DNA of 36,514 nt from JBBQED01 sp038320345 (GTDB lineage: Bacteria > Bacteroidota > Bacteroidia > AKYH767-A > OLB10): assembly GCA_038320345.1 (NCBI GenBank), contig JBBQED010000028.1:1-36514 (forward strand), in the 5' to 3' direction. This document shows, in pieces, positions 1-7,067 of the stretch (positions within the stretch are counted from its first letter, which is position 1; each line of letters starts with the position of its first letter). The notes under the pieces are model-generated. The model searched no databases. It was not told the origin of the DNA and saw nothing but the letters and a program-made list of their open reading frames with translations. Both the position numbers and the translations under genes were made by a program.

Positions 1-1
1 G

Positions 2-304
2 CCCAACTTCAATTTAGGTGTATTGGAAAATGTAAATTGTGATTCTATATTAGCAGGGGTTCAGGAACCTGAAAAAAAATACGGACTCAGATTATATCCA
101 AACCCCGGTAATGGACTATTTCATTTTGAAGTAACTGAAAATATAAAAATTCGCTCCATAGAAATCATCAATTTAACCGGAAAAGTGGTAATTAGCGGAA
201 GTGATACAGCAATAAATTTAAGTGCCTTCCCTACCGGAATTTATTTTTATCGTGTAATGGATCAGAGGCAGAAGTGGTATTTTGGGAAACTGATTAAAGA
301 GTAA
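2..304 (+). CDS. C-terminal end of a T9SS-sorted secreted protein (partial at left edge)
   Basis: The reading frame is open to the window edge, so only the last ~100 residues are seen and the true start lies outside. The end is a typical type IX secretion (Por) C-terminal sorting domain of about 75 residues: a YPNPGNG box, a hydrophobic strand with IEIINLTGKVV, an INLSAFPTGIYFYRV strand and a final KW-FGKLIKE. In this family the domain directs export through the outer membrane by the T9SS and is then cleaved while the passenger is attached to the surface or released. Nothing of the passenger is visible, so the function of the protein is unknown. It stands between the window edge and the accessory region, and I cannot tell whether it is a host gene or element cargo. 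Confidence 0.85.
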   Translation, partial: PNFNLGVLENVNCDSILAGVQEPEKKYGLRLYPNPGNGLFHFEVTENIKIRSIEIINLTGKVVISGSDTAINLSAFPTGIYFYRVMDQRQKWYFGKLIKE

Positions 305-419
305 ACCGTAAAAATTGTAGTTTTAACTAGTATTATCAATCTGCTTAAAAGTTTTAGTTACAATTAAGTGGATTTCCATTAATCATTCTACGGCTCAATA
401 TGAGTACTGTAAAAGAATT

Positions 420-1553
420 ATGAAGGTGACCGTTAAAGATAAACTGGAAAGAATTTCAGATATATGGAAATATTTCATTTGGGACAATAAGTTCTGCTCA
501 AGTAAAATTAAATTCAACGACAACATCAAGACAAATTACTTTGGAGATGTATTAGCGTACTTTCAAGACACACTTGCAATTGTCTTTCCATATAACAAGG
601 AAAATAAGGGCACTGACAAATTTACTTATACAATTAGTTTTTTACAAGCTATATATATTCAACAAAACTTTATTCAAGAAATGTTGGAAATATTTATGGT
701 TAGTATTGATAAAAAATCATTGGATAAAGATCCGACTTATTACATTAATAGAGAATTACGCAATGAACTTATTGGCCATCCCATAAGTAAACGTAAGGGG
801 GCTTTGATTTCTTCTACACTATTTAGTTATAAAGCAAGAGAAGGTGAAATTCAATATTTAAGGTATCACAAGGATAATAATTTTAAATTTGAATGCAAAA
901 CATTTATAATTTCAGAAATTCAAGAACACCATCTTGAGTTTCTTGATAAGTATTTTGACTCAGTTTTATGCAAACTCAAATTTATATTAGAAGAATATAT
1001 TTTGGAACTCGATAAGTACGAAATTGACATATCTCATCAAAACTTCAATTCTGTTTTGGAATTCGTTGATCATAACTGTGGAGCCATTTTCCAATCGGAC
1101 TTTGCCTATGAAAAAGATTCTCTTGTTAAAATTTATGAGCGCAAAAATAAACATTTTCGATATCAGAATTTTATCAATAAATTTTACCTTAACTTGCAGG
1201 TGTTTCTAAGTGATAAAAGGGAGTTATTTAGAAGCCTATTTGAAGAGAAAGGTACTGAATTGACCTCAATGAAGAAATTTCAATTACCGAAAATAAAAAT
1301 TGTGGTAATAAATCCAGAGGACAGGCAAGAAGTTAATATACTAACCAACGAGAATTATCATTATGAAATTGGCAAACTTGCAACAAGTAGAAATTTACAA
1401 GATTTTGATTTTTTTGGAGGAATACTCAAAGCAAAATTTTCAAATAATAAGTTAATTTTGGGTGAGCTTGAACATATGAAACAAAATATAACTAATGATA
1501 TTGAATATTATACTTCTTTAAGATATATATGTTTAGAATTGAAAGAAGAATAG
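420..1553 (+). CDS. Uncharacterised protein with a HEPN-like Rx5H motif
   Basis: I do not recognise the family as a whole. It is a 377-residue soluble, Lys/Glu-rich, mostly helical-looking protein without signal peptide or membrane segment. Residues 111-122 read RELRNELIGHPI; the R114-N-x4-H120 arrangement, preceded by a hydrophobic helix (residues 72-95), resembles the catalytic Rx4-6H motif of HEPN ribonucleases and related toxins. The segment after residue 170 (leucine- and acid-rich) could form a helical bundle. The gene stands alone on the plus strand, 176 bases before an HNH nuclease gene, in AT-rich accessory DNA. The HEPN link is an inference from a single short motif, and the protein could equally be a non-catalytic structural relative. 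Confidence 0.6.
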   Translation: MKVTVKDKLERISDIWKYFIWDNKFCSSKIKFNDNIKTNYFGDVLAYFQDTLAIVFPYNKENKGTDKFTYTISFLQAIYIQQNFIQEMLEIFMVSIDKKSLDKDPTYYINRELRNELIGHPISKRKGALISSTLFSYKAREGEIQYLRYHKDNNFKFECKTFIISEIQEHHLEFLDKYFDSVLCKLKFILEEYILELDKYEIDISHQNFNSVLEFVDHNCGAIFQSDFAYEKDSLVKIYERKNKHFRYQNFINKFYLNLQVFLSDKRELFRSLFEEKGTELTSMKKFQLPKIKIVVINPEDRQEVNILTNENYHYEIGKLATSRNLQDFDFFGGILKAKFSNNKLILGELEHMKQNITNDIEYYTSLRYICLELKEE

Positions 1554-1729
1554 AAATTGAAATACCGATCAGAGAATTATTTTGTATTAATCGTAAAATT
1601 TGAAAGCATAATATAGTTTATTTAGATTTCAAACTAGTTTAACTCTAAGATCTAGATACCTCACTTTCTTATAATATTAAGAATAATTTCACAACAGTAT
1701 TTATAATAACAAAATAAATAAAAAACTAA

Positions 1730-2836
1730 ATGAACTGTTATGTGTGTAATACAGAAATAACAAAATCAAACGAGACTTATGAACATATTATAATTAATGC
1801 AGCAGGCGGAAGACTGAAATCAAAGAAACTTATTTGTATTAAATGTAACTCTAATTTTGGAGAAACTATCGACAATAAACTTGCGGAGCAACTTAATAGT
1901 TTAGCAAATATATTAATGGTTAATAGGCACAGAGGTGACCCAAAGCCAATAGTTGCAATTAAAAAGCCAACAGGTGAAAAATACACTCTAGAAGTAGGAG
2001 GAAAACCAAAACTTACTAAGCCTACAATAGAAAAAACAATTGATGGAGATATTACAAATTTTTCAATTAGTGCGAGATACAAAAAAGAGTTAAGGGAGAT
2101 TGTCACAGGAATTGCTAAAAAATATCCATATTTTGATGTAGAGGAAGCAATAAAGACCGCTCAAATACAGGAAAAATACCTAGAAGAAGCGTTACATTTT
2201 AATATTTCTATTGGTGGCGATGAGGTATTTAGAGCAGTATGTAAATGTGCGACAAACTTTTTTGTATACTCCAAAGGAGATTCTTCACAAATCAAACATC
2301 TGATACCATATTTAAAAGGTGAAGAAGTAGTTGAAATAATTTGGTTTCATTATCAAAAGAATTTGTATAAATTAGAACAAGATGAATGTACCCACATTAT
2401 CCACTTGATTGGAAAAAAAGACGAGCGTATTTTGTATTGTTATGTGGATTTTTTTAATACATTCAAGTACTTGGTTCTGCTTAATGACAAATTTGAAGGA
2501 CAGGATATTAAAGAAACATATTGCTTCGATTTGCTTAACCTTATACCAATTTACAAAGACGTTATTATTGATTACGATAGAAACACGCTTTTGAACTTTT
2601 TTTCAAATAAAGATGCAAGACCTTTTGATGAGGTCAAAAAAGCAGTTGAACGGTCTATCACAATTGGCTTAAAAAGACAAGATCTTCACCATAGAAGCAC
2701 ACTAATTAGAAAAGTTCTTCATAATTCACTAGGGAAATATCCAGAAGGAGTCCCTATAACAAAAGAAATGATTAATGAAATTGTCACTGAATTTATGGAA
2801 ATTTTAACGCCTTATTTCTTTAACCGAATAAAATAA
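1730..2836 (+). CDS. HNH endonuclease domain protein (HNH_5-like)
   Basis: The first 50 residues form a compact zinc-HNH module: Cys3-x2-Cys6, then YEHIIINAAGG (His19 as candidate catalytic histidine), then KSKKLICIKCNSNFGE with Cys36-x2-Cys39 and Asn40. This spacing (CxxC, EHI, GG, CxxCNxxFG) is that of small HNH proteins in bacterial accessory DNA. The remaining ~310 residues show no motif I know and probably carry the target-recognition or effector part. The ATG at 1730 puts the first zinc cysteine at position 3, which is normal for this type. The next gene follows by 25 bases in the same direction, so they are probably co-transcribed. A role in defence or restriction is plausible but is inferred from family and context. 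Confidence 0.8.
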   Translation: MNCYVCNTEITKSNETYEHIIINAAGGRLKSKKLICIKCNSNFGETIDNKLAEQLNSLANILMVNRHRGDPKPIVAIKKPTGEKYTLEVGGKPKLTKPTIEKTIDGDITNFSISARYKKELREIVTGIAKKYPYFDVEEAIKTAQIQEKYLEEALHFNISIGGDEVFRAVCKCATNFFVYSKGDSSQIKHLIPYLKGEEVVEIIWFHYQKNLYKLEQDECTHIIHLIGKKDERILYCYVDFFNTFKYLVLLNDKFEGQDIKETYCFDLLNLIPIYKDVIIDYDRNTLLNFFSNKDARPFDEVKKAVERSITIGLKRQDLHHRSTLIRKVLHNSLGKYPEGVPITKEMINEIVTEFMEILTPYFFNRIK

Positions 2837-2861
2837 ATAGTAATGCAATAGAATTGTGATC

Positions 2862-3398
2862 ATGGTCAAAAATAAATTAAGTAGAAACTTTAAAGCGAAG
2901 CCTGACAAAATAGGATGGTCAGCAATATGCCCTCCAAATGAATACAGGCTTATTACAGGGGATAAGGCTTATGAATTAGGAATCATCCCTACCGGAATGA
3001 CAAATGTTAATTCGGTAGCAGTTGGTGCCTCAGGAAGCACAGCTGGAACTATAATGTTTTTTGCAAATTTTTTCAGGGTTGATAAAACTGCAATCGACCA
3101 AGAACCATATATTGAACTCTTTGAAAATGGCTCTACACACTCTAGCATCTATGGTATTTTACACCATGCAGACTTTAGTGGGCGAACCGAAATACTTGGT
3201 GGCCTGGAGCTTGCAAAAATTGCTGCTAGTGGTTCAACAGTTGATATTCAATTTACAGCTAAGCCAGAAAACGATGCAGGAACTTTAGATGAGTTGAGAA
3301 GTCAAGGAAAAATTATAGGTTTTGATTATGCGTATGGGCAGGGTATGAAAAAGAAAAAAGATAATTGGACCGACAAACCTAAGATTGACCCTTTTTAA
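2862..3398 (+). CDS. Uncharacterised small protein downstream of the HNH gene
   Basis: I do not recognise this 178-residue protein. The ATG at 2862 was preferred to a GTG six bases upstream. It is soluble, with no signal peptide. The centre (residues ~50-130) is rich in Gly, Ser, Thr and Ala and alternates short hydrophobic stretches (GTIMFFANFFRV, IELFENG, IYGILHHADFSG, VDIQFTAKP), suggesting a beta-rich fold. The C-terminus is strongly basic then acidic (MKKKKDNWTDKPKIDPF). It lies 25 bases after the HNH nuclease gene and ends before a good terminator at 3454-3500, so the two genes form a probable unit; a partner or immunity role would be a guess. Confidence 0.6.
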   Translation: MVKNKLSRNFKAKPDKIGWSAICPPNEYRLITGDKAYELGIIPTGMTNVNSVAVGASGSTAGTIMFFANFFRVDKTAIDQEPYIELFENGSTHSSIYGILHHADFSGRTEILGGLELAKIAASGSTVDIQFTAKPENDAGTLDELRSQGKIIGFDYAYGQGMKKKKDNWTDKPKIDPF

Positions 3399-3453
3399 AA
3401 TTTTAATTACCTCAGAAAATACATTATTTTTGATCAAACGTAATTTTATTAAT

Positions 3454-3500
3454 CAGGAGGCAGATAATAGTTACCCAATCAACTGACCTCCTGTTTTTTT
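3454..3500 (+). terminator. Rho-independent terminator after the HNH unit
   Basis: CAGGAGGCAG (3454-3463) pairs with CTGaCCTCCTG (3483-3493, one bulged A) across a 19-base loop and is followed directly by seven T. It ends the HNH plus unknown-protein transcript. Confidence 0.8.
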
Positions 3501-3601
3501 AAGAACTAAAGGCTTGCTACATTTTGATTTTCAATAGTTCACGAAGTAAAAAGTTTCCTTAAAACTATAAGCAATTTATCCTCGCCAAATAAATCCAAAT
3601 C

Positions 3602-4519
3602 ATGTTGATATTTCTCGATCTAATAAATAATAGAGCAGATCAGATAGCTCCAAATGACAGTACCGGAGTTTTTGTAAGAACAATTCTCGCTACCCTCTTT
3701 GGATTTGTATTAAATGAAGGGTACTCCATTTTAAAAGAAAGGAAAAGAATCAATAAAGTTGGTGACAATTTTACAAATGACACTTTAAACCTACTTGACT
3801 CCTTGAAAAAGCAGGTAAACCTTATTAGTGAGTATTTGCCAAATGTTGACCCTGAAAGAATCTCTTCTTCTGCATTTCATTTAAACGTATTAGCAGGTAT
3901 CGACCCTTCGGAAATTTTAAAATATGATAGATTGGATTTATTTAAATATTTCGACAGAAAAAAATTTAAAAAGGCTGATAGTAAATCATTAGTTAATAAT
4001 ATAATGAGTATTTCGGTAGTAGTAAAATTTAATTTTGAACGACTAAAAAATGCTGATCTTTTGGCCAACCAAGAGTCAAAAAGAAATACCAAAAGCTTTC
4101 AAGATGCTTTAAGTAAAATAAGTCGTACCCTGAGTAACATTATGACAGAAATCGAAAGAAAAGGTAACGATATAAATCAGGATGATTTATTTTTATCTTG
4201 GCATAAGGTGTTAAAACCTTTTATTGAAAATAACCAAATTTATTCGGACCATACAGAAATTCGAAATAATATATTAATCCCATTAGCAGAAGTAAACGCA
4301 CAATTCAGAACCGATGAAAGAATTGACTCAATGTCTGTCGCAGCCCAAGAAGCATTTGATGCCTATTTGGCATTAAAGCAAGGGTTAATAGATTTTAATA
4401 TTGAATTGAATGGGTCTGCAAGAGCATTTCAAGAATCCTCCGAATCATTAAATGAGCAAATTTTAAAGTTTAATCAAACGCAAATGAAGAAATCTGAAGT
4501 TAAAGGAAGTACTAAATAA
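3602..4519 (+). CDS. Uncharacterised protein with one N-terminal hydrophobic segment and helical body
   Basis: I do not recognise this 305-residue protein. A single hydrophobic stretch at about residues 23-40 (FVRTILATLFGFVLNEGY) could anchor it in the inner membrane. The rest is charged and probably all-helical, with heptad-like spacing at residues 50-75 and 215-290, so a coiled-coil or helical bundle is likely. No catalytic motif was seen. It is preceded by the terminator at 3494-3500 and 100 bases without a gene, so it has its own transcript, and it is convergent with the gene at 4618-4935, with a strong double hairpin between them. Its place among mobile-element genes suggests cargo. Confidence 0.6.
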   Translation: MLIFLDLINNRADQIAPNDSTGVFVRTILATLFGFVLNEGYSILKERKRINKVGDNFTNDTLNLLDSLKKQVNLISEYLPNVDPERISSSAFHLNVLAGIDPSEILKYDRLDLFKYFDRKKFKKADSKSLVNNIMSISVVVKFNFERLKNADLLANQESKRNTKSFQDALSKISRTLSNIMTEIERKGNDINQDDLFLSWHKVLKPFIENNQIYSDHTEIRNNILIPLAEVNAQFRTDERIDSMSVAAQEAFDAYLALKQGLIDFNIELNGSARAFQESSESLNEQILKFNQTQMKKSEVKGSTK

Positions 4520-4526
4520 ATCAATA

Positions 4527-4590
4527 GCAAGATTGCGTGTGTACGGTCAACACCGTCACACGACAATCTTGCGGGGAACACATTTCCCCG
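4527..4590. other. Strong double hairpin: candidate oriT or convergent-gene terminator
   Basis: The first hairpin pairs 4527-4547 (GCAAGATTGCGTGTG then TACGGT) with 4552-4572 (ACCGTCACACG then ACAATCTTGC). About 20 pairs form with one single-base bulge on each side and a loop of about four bases. A second hairpin follows at once, CGGGGAA (4572-4578) with TTCCCCG (4584-4590), then TGCCCC. There is no T-run directly after either stem on either strand, which argues against an ordinary terminator. A long imperfect inverted repeat next to a GC-rich segment in an element with a relaxase gene fits the layout of an origin of transfer. The position between two convergent genes keeps a terminator role possible. 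Confidence 0.4.
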
Positions 4591-4617
4591 TGCCCCTTTG
4601 AAATGCCTTTTTTTAAG

Positions 4618-4935
4618 TCACTCTGGAATTCTCCAGCAGTAGTCTACGGCTAATTCATCCGTAGCTTTAATCAGGGTTTGGTAAATGTTATATGGCGAAA
4701 GTTTCTCATTGACATAGATTAACCAAACCAATTCATCCGTATTTTCCTTACCCATAATTTTTTCAATTTTGTAATCGAAATTTGGGTGAGTCGAAACTGT
4801 GAATGAAAATTCATCATAGATCGAAGAAACTCTTTTCAAAATTTCCAAGCCATTAAATACATGACCATCATGTGGGGCTTCAAGGCTATATCTTTTATTA
4901 GCCGGCTTAAAGTAAAATGTAACATTTCTTATCAT
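4618..4935 (-). CDS. Uncharacterised 105-residue protein
   Basis: I do not recognise this small soluble protein. It has an alternating beta start (MIRNVTFYFKPANKRYSLEAP), a helix (GLEILKRVSSIYDEF), a second strand pair (FSFTVSTHP, LVWLIYVNEK) and a helical end (NIYQTLIKATDELAVDYCW). The layout suggests a small alpha/beta fold. There is no signal peptide and no obvious catalytic residue set. It is convergent with the gene at 3602-4519 and is separated from the next leftward gene remnant by a terminator at 5002-5036, so it is probably transcribed alone. Confidence 0.55.
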   Translation of the reverse strand: MIRNVTFYFKPANKRYSLEAPHDGHVFNGLEILKRVSSIYDEFSFTVSTHPNFDYKIEKIMGKENTDELVWLIYVNEKLSPYNIYQTLIKATDELAVDYCWRIPE

Positions 4936-5001
4936 TTTTATCAGGTTTTAAGTTGTTGACAAACAAATAGATATGAACTATTATTAAAAAAACTACGCAC
5001 A

Positions 5002-5036
5002 TAAAAAAACTCGCTAACAATTACAGTCGCGAGTTC
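5002..5036 (-). terminator. Terminator for the leftward LRAT/YegP transcript
   Basis: Read on the minus strand, AACTCGC (5036-5030) pairs with GCGAGTT (5015-5009) over a 14-base loop and is followed by a T-run (5010-5004). It lies about 140 bases after the end of the broken YegP-like gene and would end that transcript. Confidence 0.7.
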
Positions 5037-5173
5037 TGACACAAATATTAAAGAAGTATTTTAAATTACTTCGGTGTCCTCTCTCGAAGGATGTCGATTA
5101 TTACCTACCCAATTTTGTAAGAATTGGGTAGATTTTCGATTTACTACAGTTTTATTTAAGAACTTCTTCACTG

Positions 5174-5508
5174 TTAAGTAATGTCTTCACTTAGCGCACT
5201 TGGAGCAATTCGTTTTACAGCAGAAATGCCACTCTCTCTGCTAACGTTAGCTGTGTAACTTTCACTTCTACCTATTATTTCTCCGTTGTTAGCTTCAAGT
5301 TAAATCTATATTTATTTGAAAGATTTTTTCTTTCGTATCTAATATCAATATGTGAATTTATCTTTACAGAACTAATCCCATTAATGCAACCTTGTTTTGT
5401 AGCATAGCCTTCGCTACATTAAATAATTTTTCCATTTCCAGCTTTTAGTCTGAAATAGTATTGAGCATTATTAACAATCTTAAATATTGTAAATTTCGGA
5501 TTTTGCAT
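5174..5508 (-). pseudogene. Broken YegP-like (DUF1508) tandem-repeat gene
   Basis: Translating the minus strand from an ATG at 5508 gives MQNPKFTIFKIVNNAQYYFR and then LKAGNGKII, followed by an in-frame TAA (5421-5419). The frame resumes with CSEGYATKQGCINGISSVK and later YRF. After a one-base loss near 5294-5300 a second copy follows in another frame: EANNGEIIGRSESYTANVSR, then ESGISAVKRIAPSALSEDIT, ending at TAA 5174. Two copies of 'F-R-L-K-A-x-N-G-x-I-I-x-x-S-E-x-Y' followed by 'G-I-x-S-V-K' are the hallmark of the YegP/DUF1508 family, whose proteins are about 110 residues, as here. One nonsense and one frameshift mutation make it a pseudogene. It follows the LRAT-like gene (16 bases) on the same strand. 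Confidence 0.8.
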
Positions 5509-5524
5509 TTGCTCAGAATTTCAA

Positions 5525-5944
5525 TTAATCATTACTAAAAGACCACATTACTAATAATGCGAATCCTAAAAACAATCCTACTTTTACTTGTGGACTAAAA
5601 ATTTTATTAAATTGAATTTCATTTGCAAAATGTTCACAATTGTAAAGCAACAAGTGATAATTCCCACCTAATTTCTGAAATGCTTTTGAAATTAGTTGGT
5701 TTCGTTCTATTTCACTCCCCATGAATTGCTCGACACGTGTAATCTTTGGATTTTCTATGAAGAAAATTTCAGAGGAGACAAGTCGAACGCCATGTCCAAT
5801 TTTATTTTCAATAAAATGTGGCCTTCTCAAATAATTCCCGATAAATATTGCGTGATGTTGAGTCAAATTTAGTACTGTTATAGGAGTTACAATCCTGTCA
5901 CCTGGTAATAGAGTTATAAACTTTCCGGCTAATTGAATTTTCAT
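5525..5944 (-). CDS. LRAT-domain (NlpC/P60-superfamily) protein with C-terminal membrane anchor
   Basis: This 139-residue protein has the core of an LRAT/H-rev107-type thiol acyltransferase or hydrolase domain: LLPGDRIVTPI at 12-22, QHHAIFIGN with the candidate catalytic His at 30/31, a second-strand segment around residues 43-58, and YNCEHFANE with the nucleophile Cys103 in the family's NCEHF motif. A hydrophobic segment at about 122-136 near the C-terminus should anchor it in a membrane, as in eukaryotic H-rev107 proteins. Members of the family cleave or transfer acyl groups on phospholipids; the substrate here is unknown. It is divergent from the xre-immA operon and sits on the mobile element, so a lipid-directed effector role is possible but inferred. 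Confidence 0.8.
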   Translation of the reverse strand: MKIQLAGKFITLLPGDRIVTPITVLNLTQHHAIFIGNYLRRPHFIENKIGHGVRLVSSEIFFIENPKITRVEQFMGSEIERNQLISKAFQKLGGNYHLLLYNCEHFANEIQFNKIFSPQVKVGLFLGFALLVMWSFSND

Positions 5945-6006
5945 GATTTAAAGTATTTTAGGTTAAGTTTTAAAAATTGTGACTGTTGATAATTTTTTGA
6001 TTAAGC

Positions 6007-6037
6007 TTGCATAGCGATTAATGATTCACTAGTTTTG
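6007..6037 (+). promoter_or_regulatory. Candidate promoter of the xre-immA operon
   Basis: TTG (6007-6009) as -33 element, 20 bases, then TAGTTTTG (6030-6037) matching the Bacteroidota -7 consensus TAnnTTTG. Transcription would start around 6044 and the leader would contain both dyads described next. Confidence 0.5.
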
Positions 6038-6071
6038 TATGATATGTGGGAAACCGTCTCATGTATCGTAC
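6037..6071. promoter_or_regulatory. Imperfect inverted repeat, candidate operator 1
   Basis: GTATGATATGTG (6037-6048) and CATGTATCGTAC (6060-6071) form an imperfect dyad centred at 6054, with 9 of 12 arm positions matching. It overlaps the last base of the candidate -7 element, where a repressor would block transcription start. Confidence 0.4.
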
Positions 6072-6085
6072 GCAAATTTAAATAA

Positions 6086-6118
6086 TTTCATTGAAGAAAC
6101 AACGTTTCACTAATGAAA
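6086..6118. promoter_or_regulatory. 33-base dyad, candidate operator 2 of the XRE regulator
   Basis: TTTCATT (6086-6092) and AATGAAA (6112-6118) flank an inner pair GAAAC (6096-6100) and GTTTC (6104-6108), all symmetric around 6102. All twelve arm pairs match, with two unpaired three-base spacers. It ends 10 bases before the xre start codon, the usual place for autoregulation by a Cro/CI-like protein. Confidence 0.5.
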
Positions 6119-6128
6119 ATAAGAAGAA

Positions 6129-6476
6129 ATGTCTCAATCTCTTAATACTCAGTTACTTGCTGGAATGTTAAAGTCCAAGCGAGGTGACAAAGGTCTCCGT
6201 ACAATCGCAAATGAAATTGGCGGAATTAGCTCCGCCACCTTGTCAAGGCTTGAACAAGGAAAAGTACCTGATGTTGAAACATTTATAAAAATTTGTAAGT
6301 GGCTTGAAGTACCAACTGACTATTTTTCAGATACTACAGTTAACATTTCAACAGGATCAAATCATTCAAAAATAATTGCTCATTTAAGGGCAGATCGCGA
6401 ATTAGGTAGTGATACTATTGAAACAATAGTTAAGCTTATAAATATGGCATACAATTACAAAATTACAGATAAGTAA
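6129..6476 (+). CDS. XRE (Cro/CI-like) transcriptional regulator
   Basis: This 115-residue protein has a helix-turn-helix of the XRE family at about residues 8-65 (LLAGMLKSKRGDKGLRTIAN, then GGISSATLSRLEQGKVPDVE, then IKICKWLEVPTDYF). The C-terminal 45 residues are helical and probably dimerise. It is the first gene of a three-gene operon with an ImmA/IrrE-type peptidase (11 bases later) and a membrane protein. Such regulator-peptidase pairs control the excision and transfer genes of integrative elements (ImmR-ImmA of ICEBs1 is the known case) by peptidase cleavage of the repressor. Two dyads lie in its leader, so it is probably autoregulated. Confidence 0.9.
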   Translation: MSQSLNTQLLAGMLKSKRGDKGLRTIANEIGGISSATLSRLEQGKVPDVETFIKICKWLEVPTDYFSDTTVNISTGSNHSKIIAHLRADRELGSDTIETIVKLINMAYNYKITDK

Positions 6477-6487
6477 TTATTTTCTAG

Positions 6488-7066
6488 ATGTCACTGAAGC
6501 ACGGGTTTAAGGCGAATGCTGAACGAAAATCTTTAGAATTAAGAACAACATTAAATCGTACAGACATTGATTGTTTAGATGCTTTTGAATTATCCAATCA
6601 TTTAGGCGTAAGTGTATTTTGCCCATCATTTTTTTTGGGAAAAGGAGCACTTTTTAATAAGTTGTGTTCAACGAGTTCAAAATGGTCAGCATTAACTATG
6701 GAAAATGAATCTGGAGAGAAGTTGATAATTCACAATACAATTCATGCTGAAGTTCGTCAACAAAGTAATATTATGCATGAACTTGCGCATATTCTTTGCG
6801 AGCATAAATTGCCAGTAATGGAAATTGAATTTGATTTTTTACAAAATTTTAATTTAAGAATCTTTAATGAGGATCATGAGAAAGAAGCTGAAATTTTGGG
6901 ATCGACTCTACAAATTCCAAGATCTGGATTACTTAAATTACTTCAATTAAATAAGTCTAAAGAAGAAATTGCAAATAATTACAAAGCAAGTCTATCTTTG
7001 GTGCAATTTAGAATTAATAATACAGGAGTCGGTAAGCAATTTAATCAGAGACGAAATCTATCATAA
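6488..7066 (+). CDS. ImmA/IrrE-family zinc metallopeptidase
   Basis: The zinc motif is HELAH (His97, Glu98, His101) in NIMHELAHILCEH, and a second acidic cluster EKEAEILG (131-138) supplies the likely third ligand, followed by the family's L-x-I-P segment. The length, 192 residues, is usual for the ImmA/IrrE (DUF955) family. These enzymes cut a partner repressor of the XRE type, and the partner is encoded 11 bases upstream. The C-terminal part (SKEEIANNYKASLSLVQFR) resembles the helix-turn-helix-like tail with which such peptidases recognise the substrate. One base separates it from the next gene, so the three genes are co-translated or at least co-transcribed. Confidence 0.9.
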   Translation: MSLKHGFKANAERKSLELRTTLNRTDIDCLDAFELSNHLGVSVFCPSFFLGKGALFNKLCSTSSKWSALTMENESGEKLIIHNTIHAEVRQQSNIMHELAHILCEHKLPVMEIEFDFLQNFNLRIFNEDHEKEAEILGSTLQIPRSGLLKLLQLNKSKEEIANNYKASLSLVQFRINNTGVGKQFNQRRNLS

Positions 7067-7067
7067 T

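Noticed and set aside
574..786. Open frames inside the HEPN-like gene and many antisense frames over alaS, eno and gltA
   Set aside because: They are shadows of the real genes, without family similarity or start signals.
5105..5131. Perfect 10-base hairpin CTACCCAATT / AATTGGGTAG
   Set aside because: Noted, but it has no T-run and no nearby gene end on the plus strand; it may be part of the decayed region and no function can be given.
6969..7067. A longer start for the third gene of the xre-immA operon
   Set aside because: The extension lies inside immA in another frame and has no ATG; ATG 7068 right after the immA stop is more natural.
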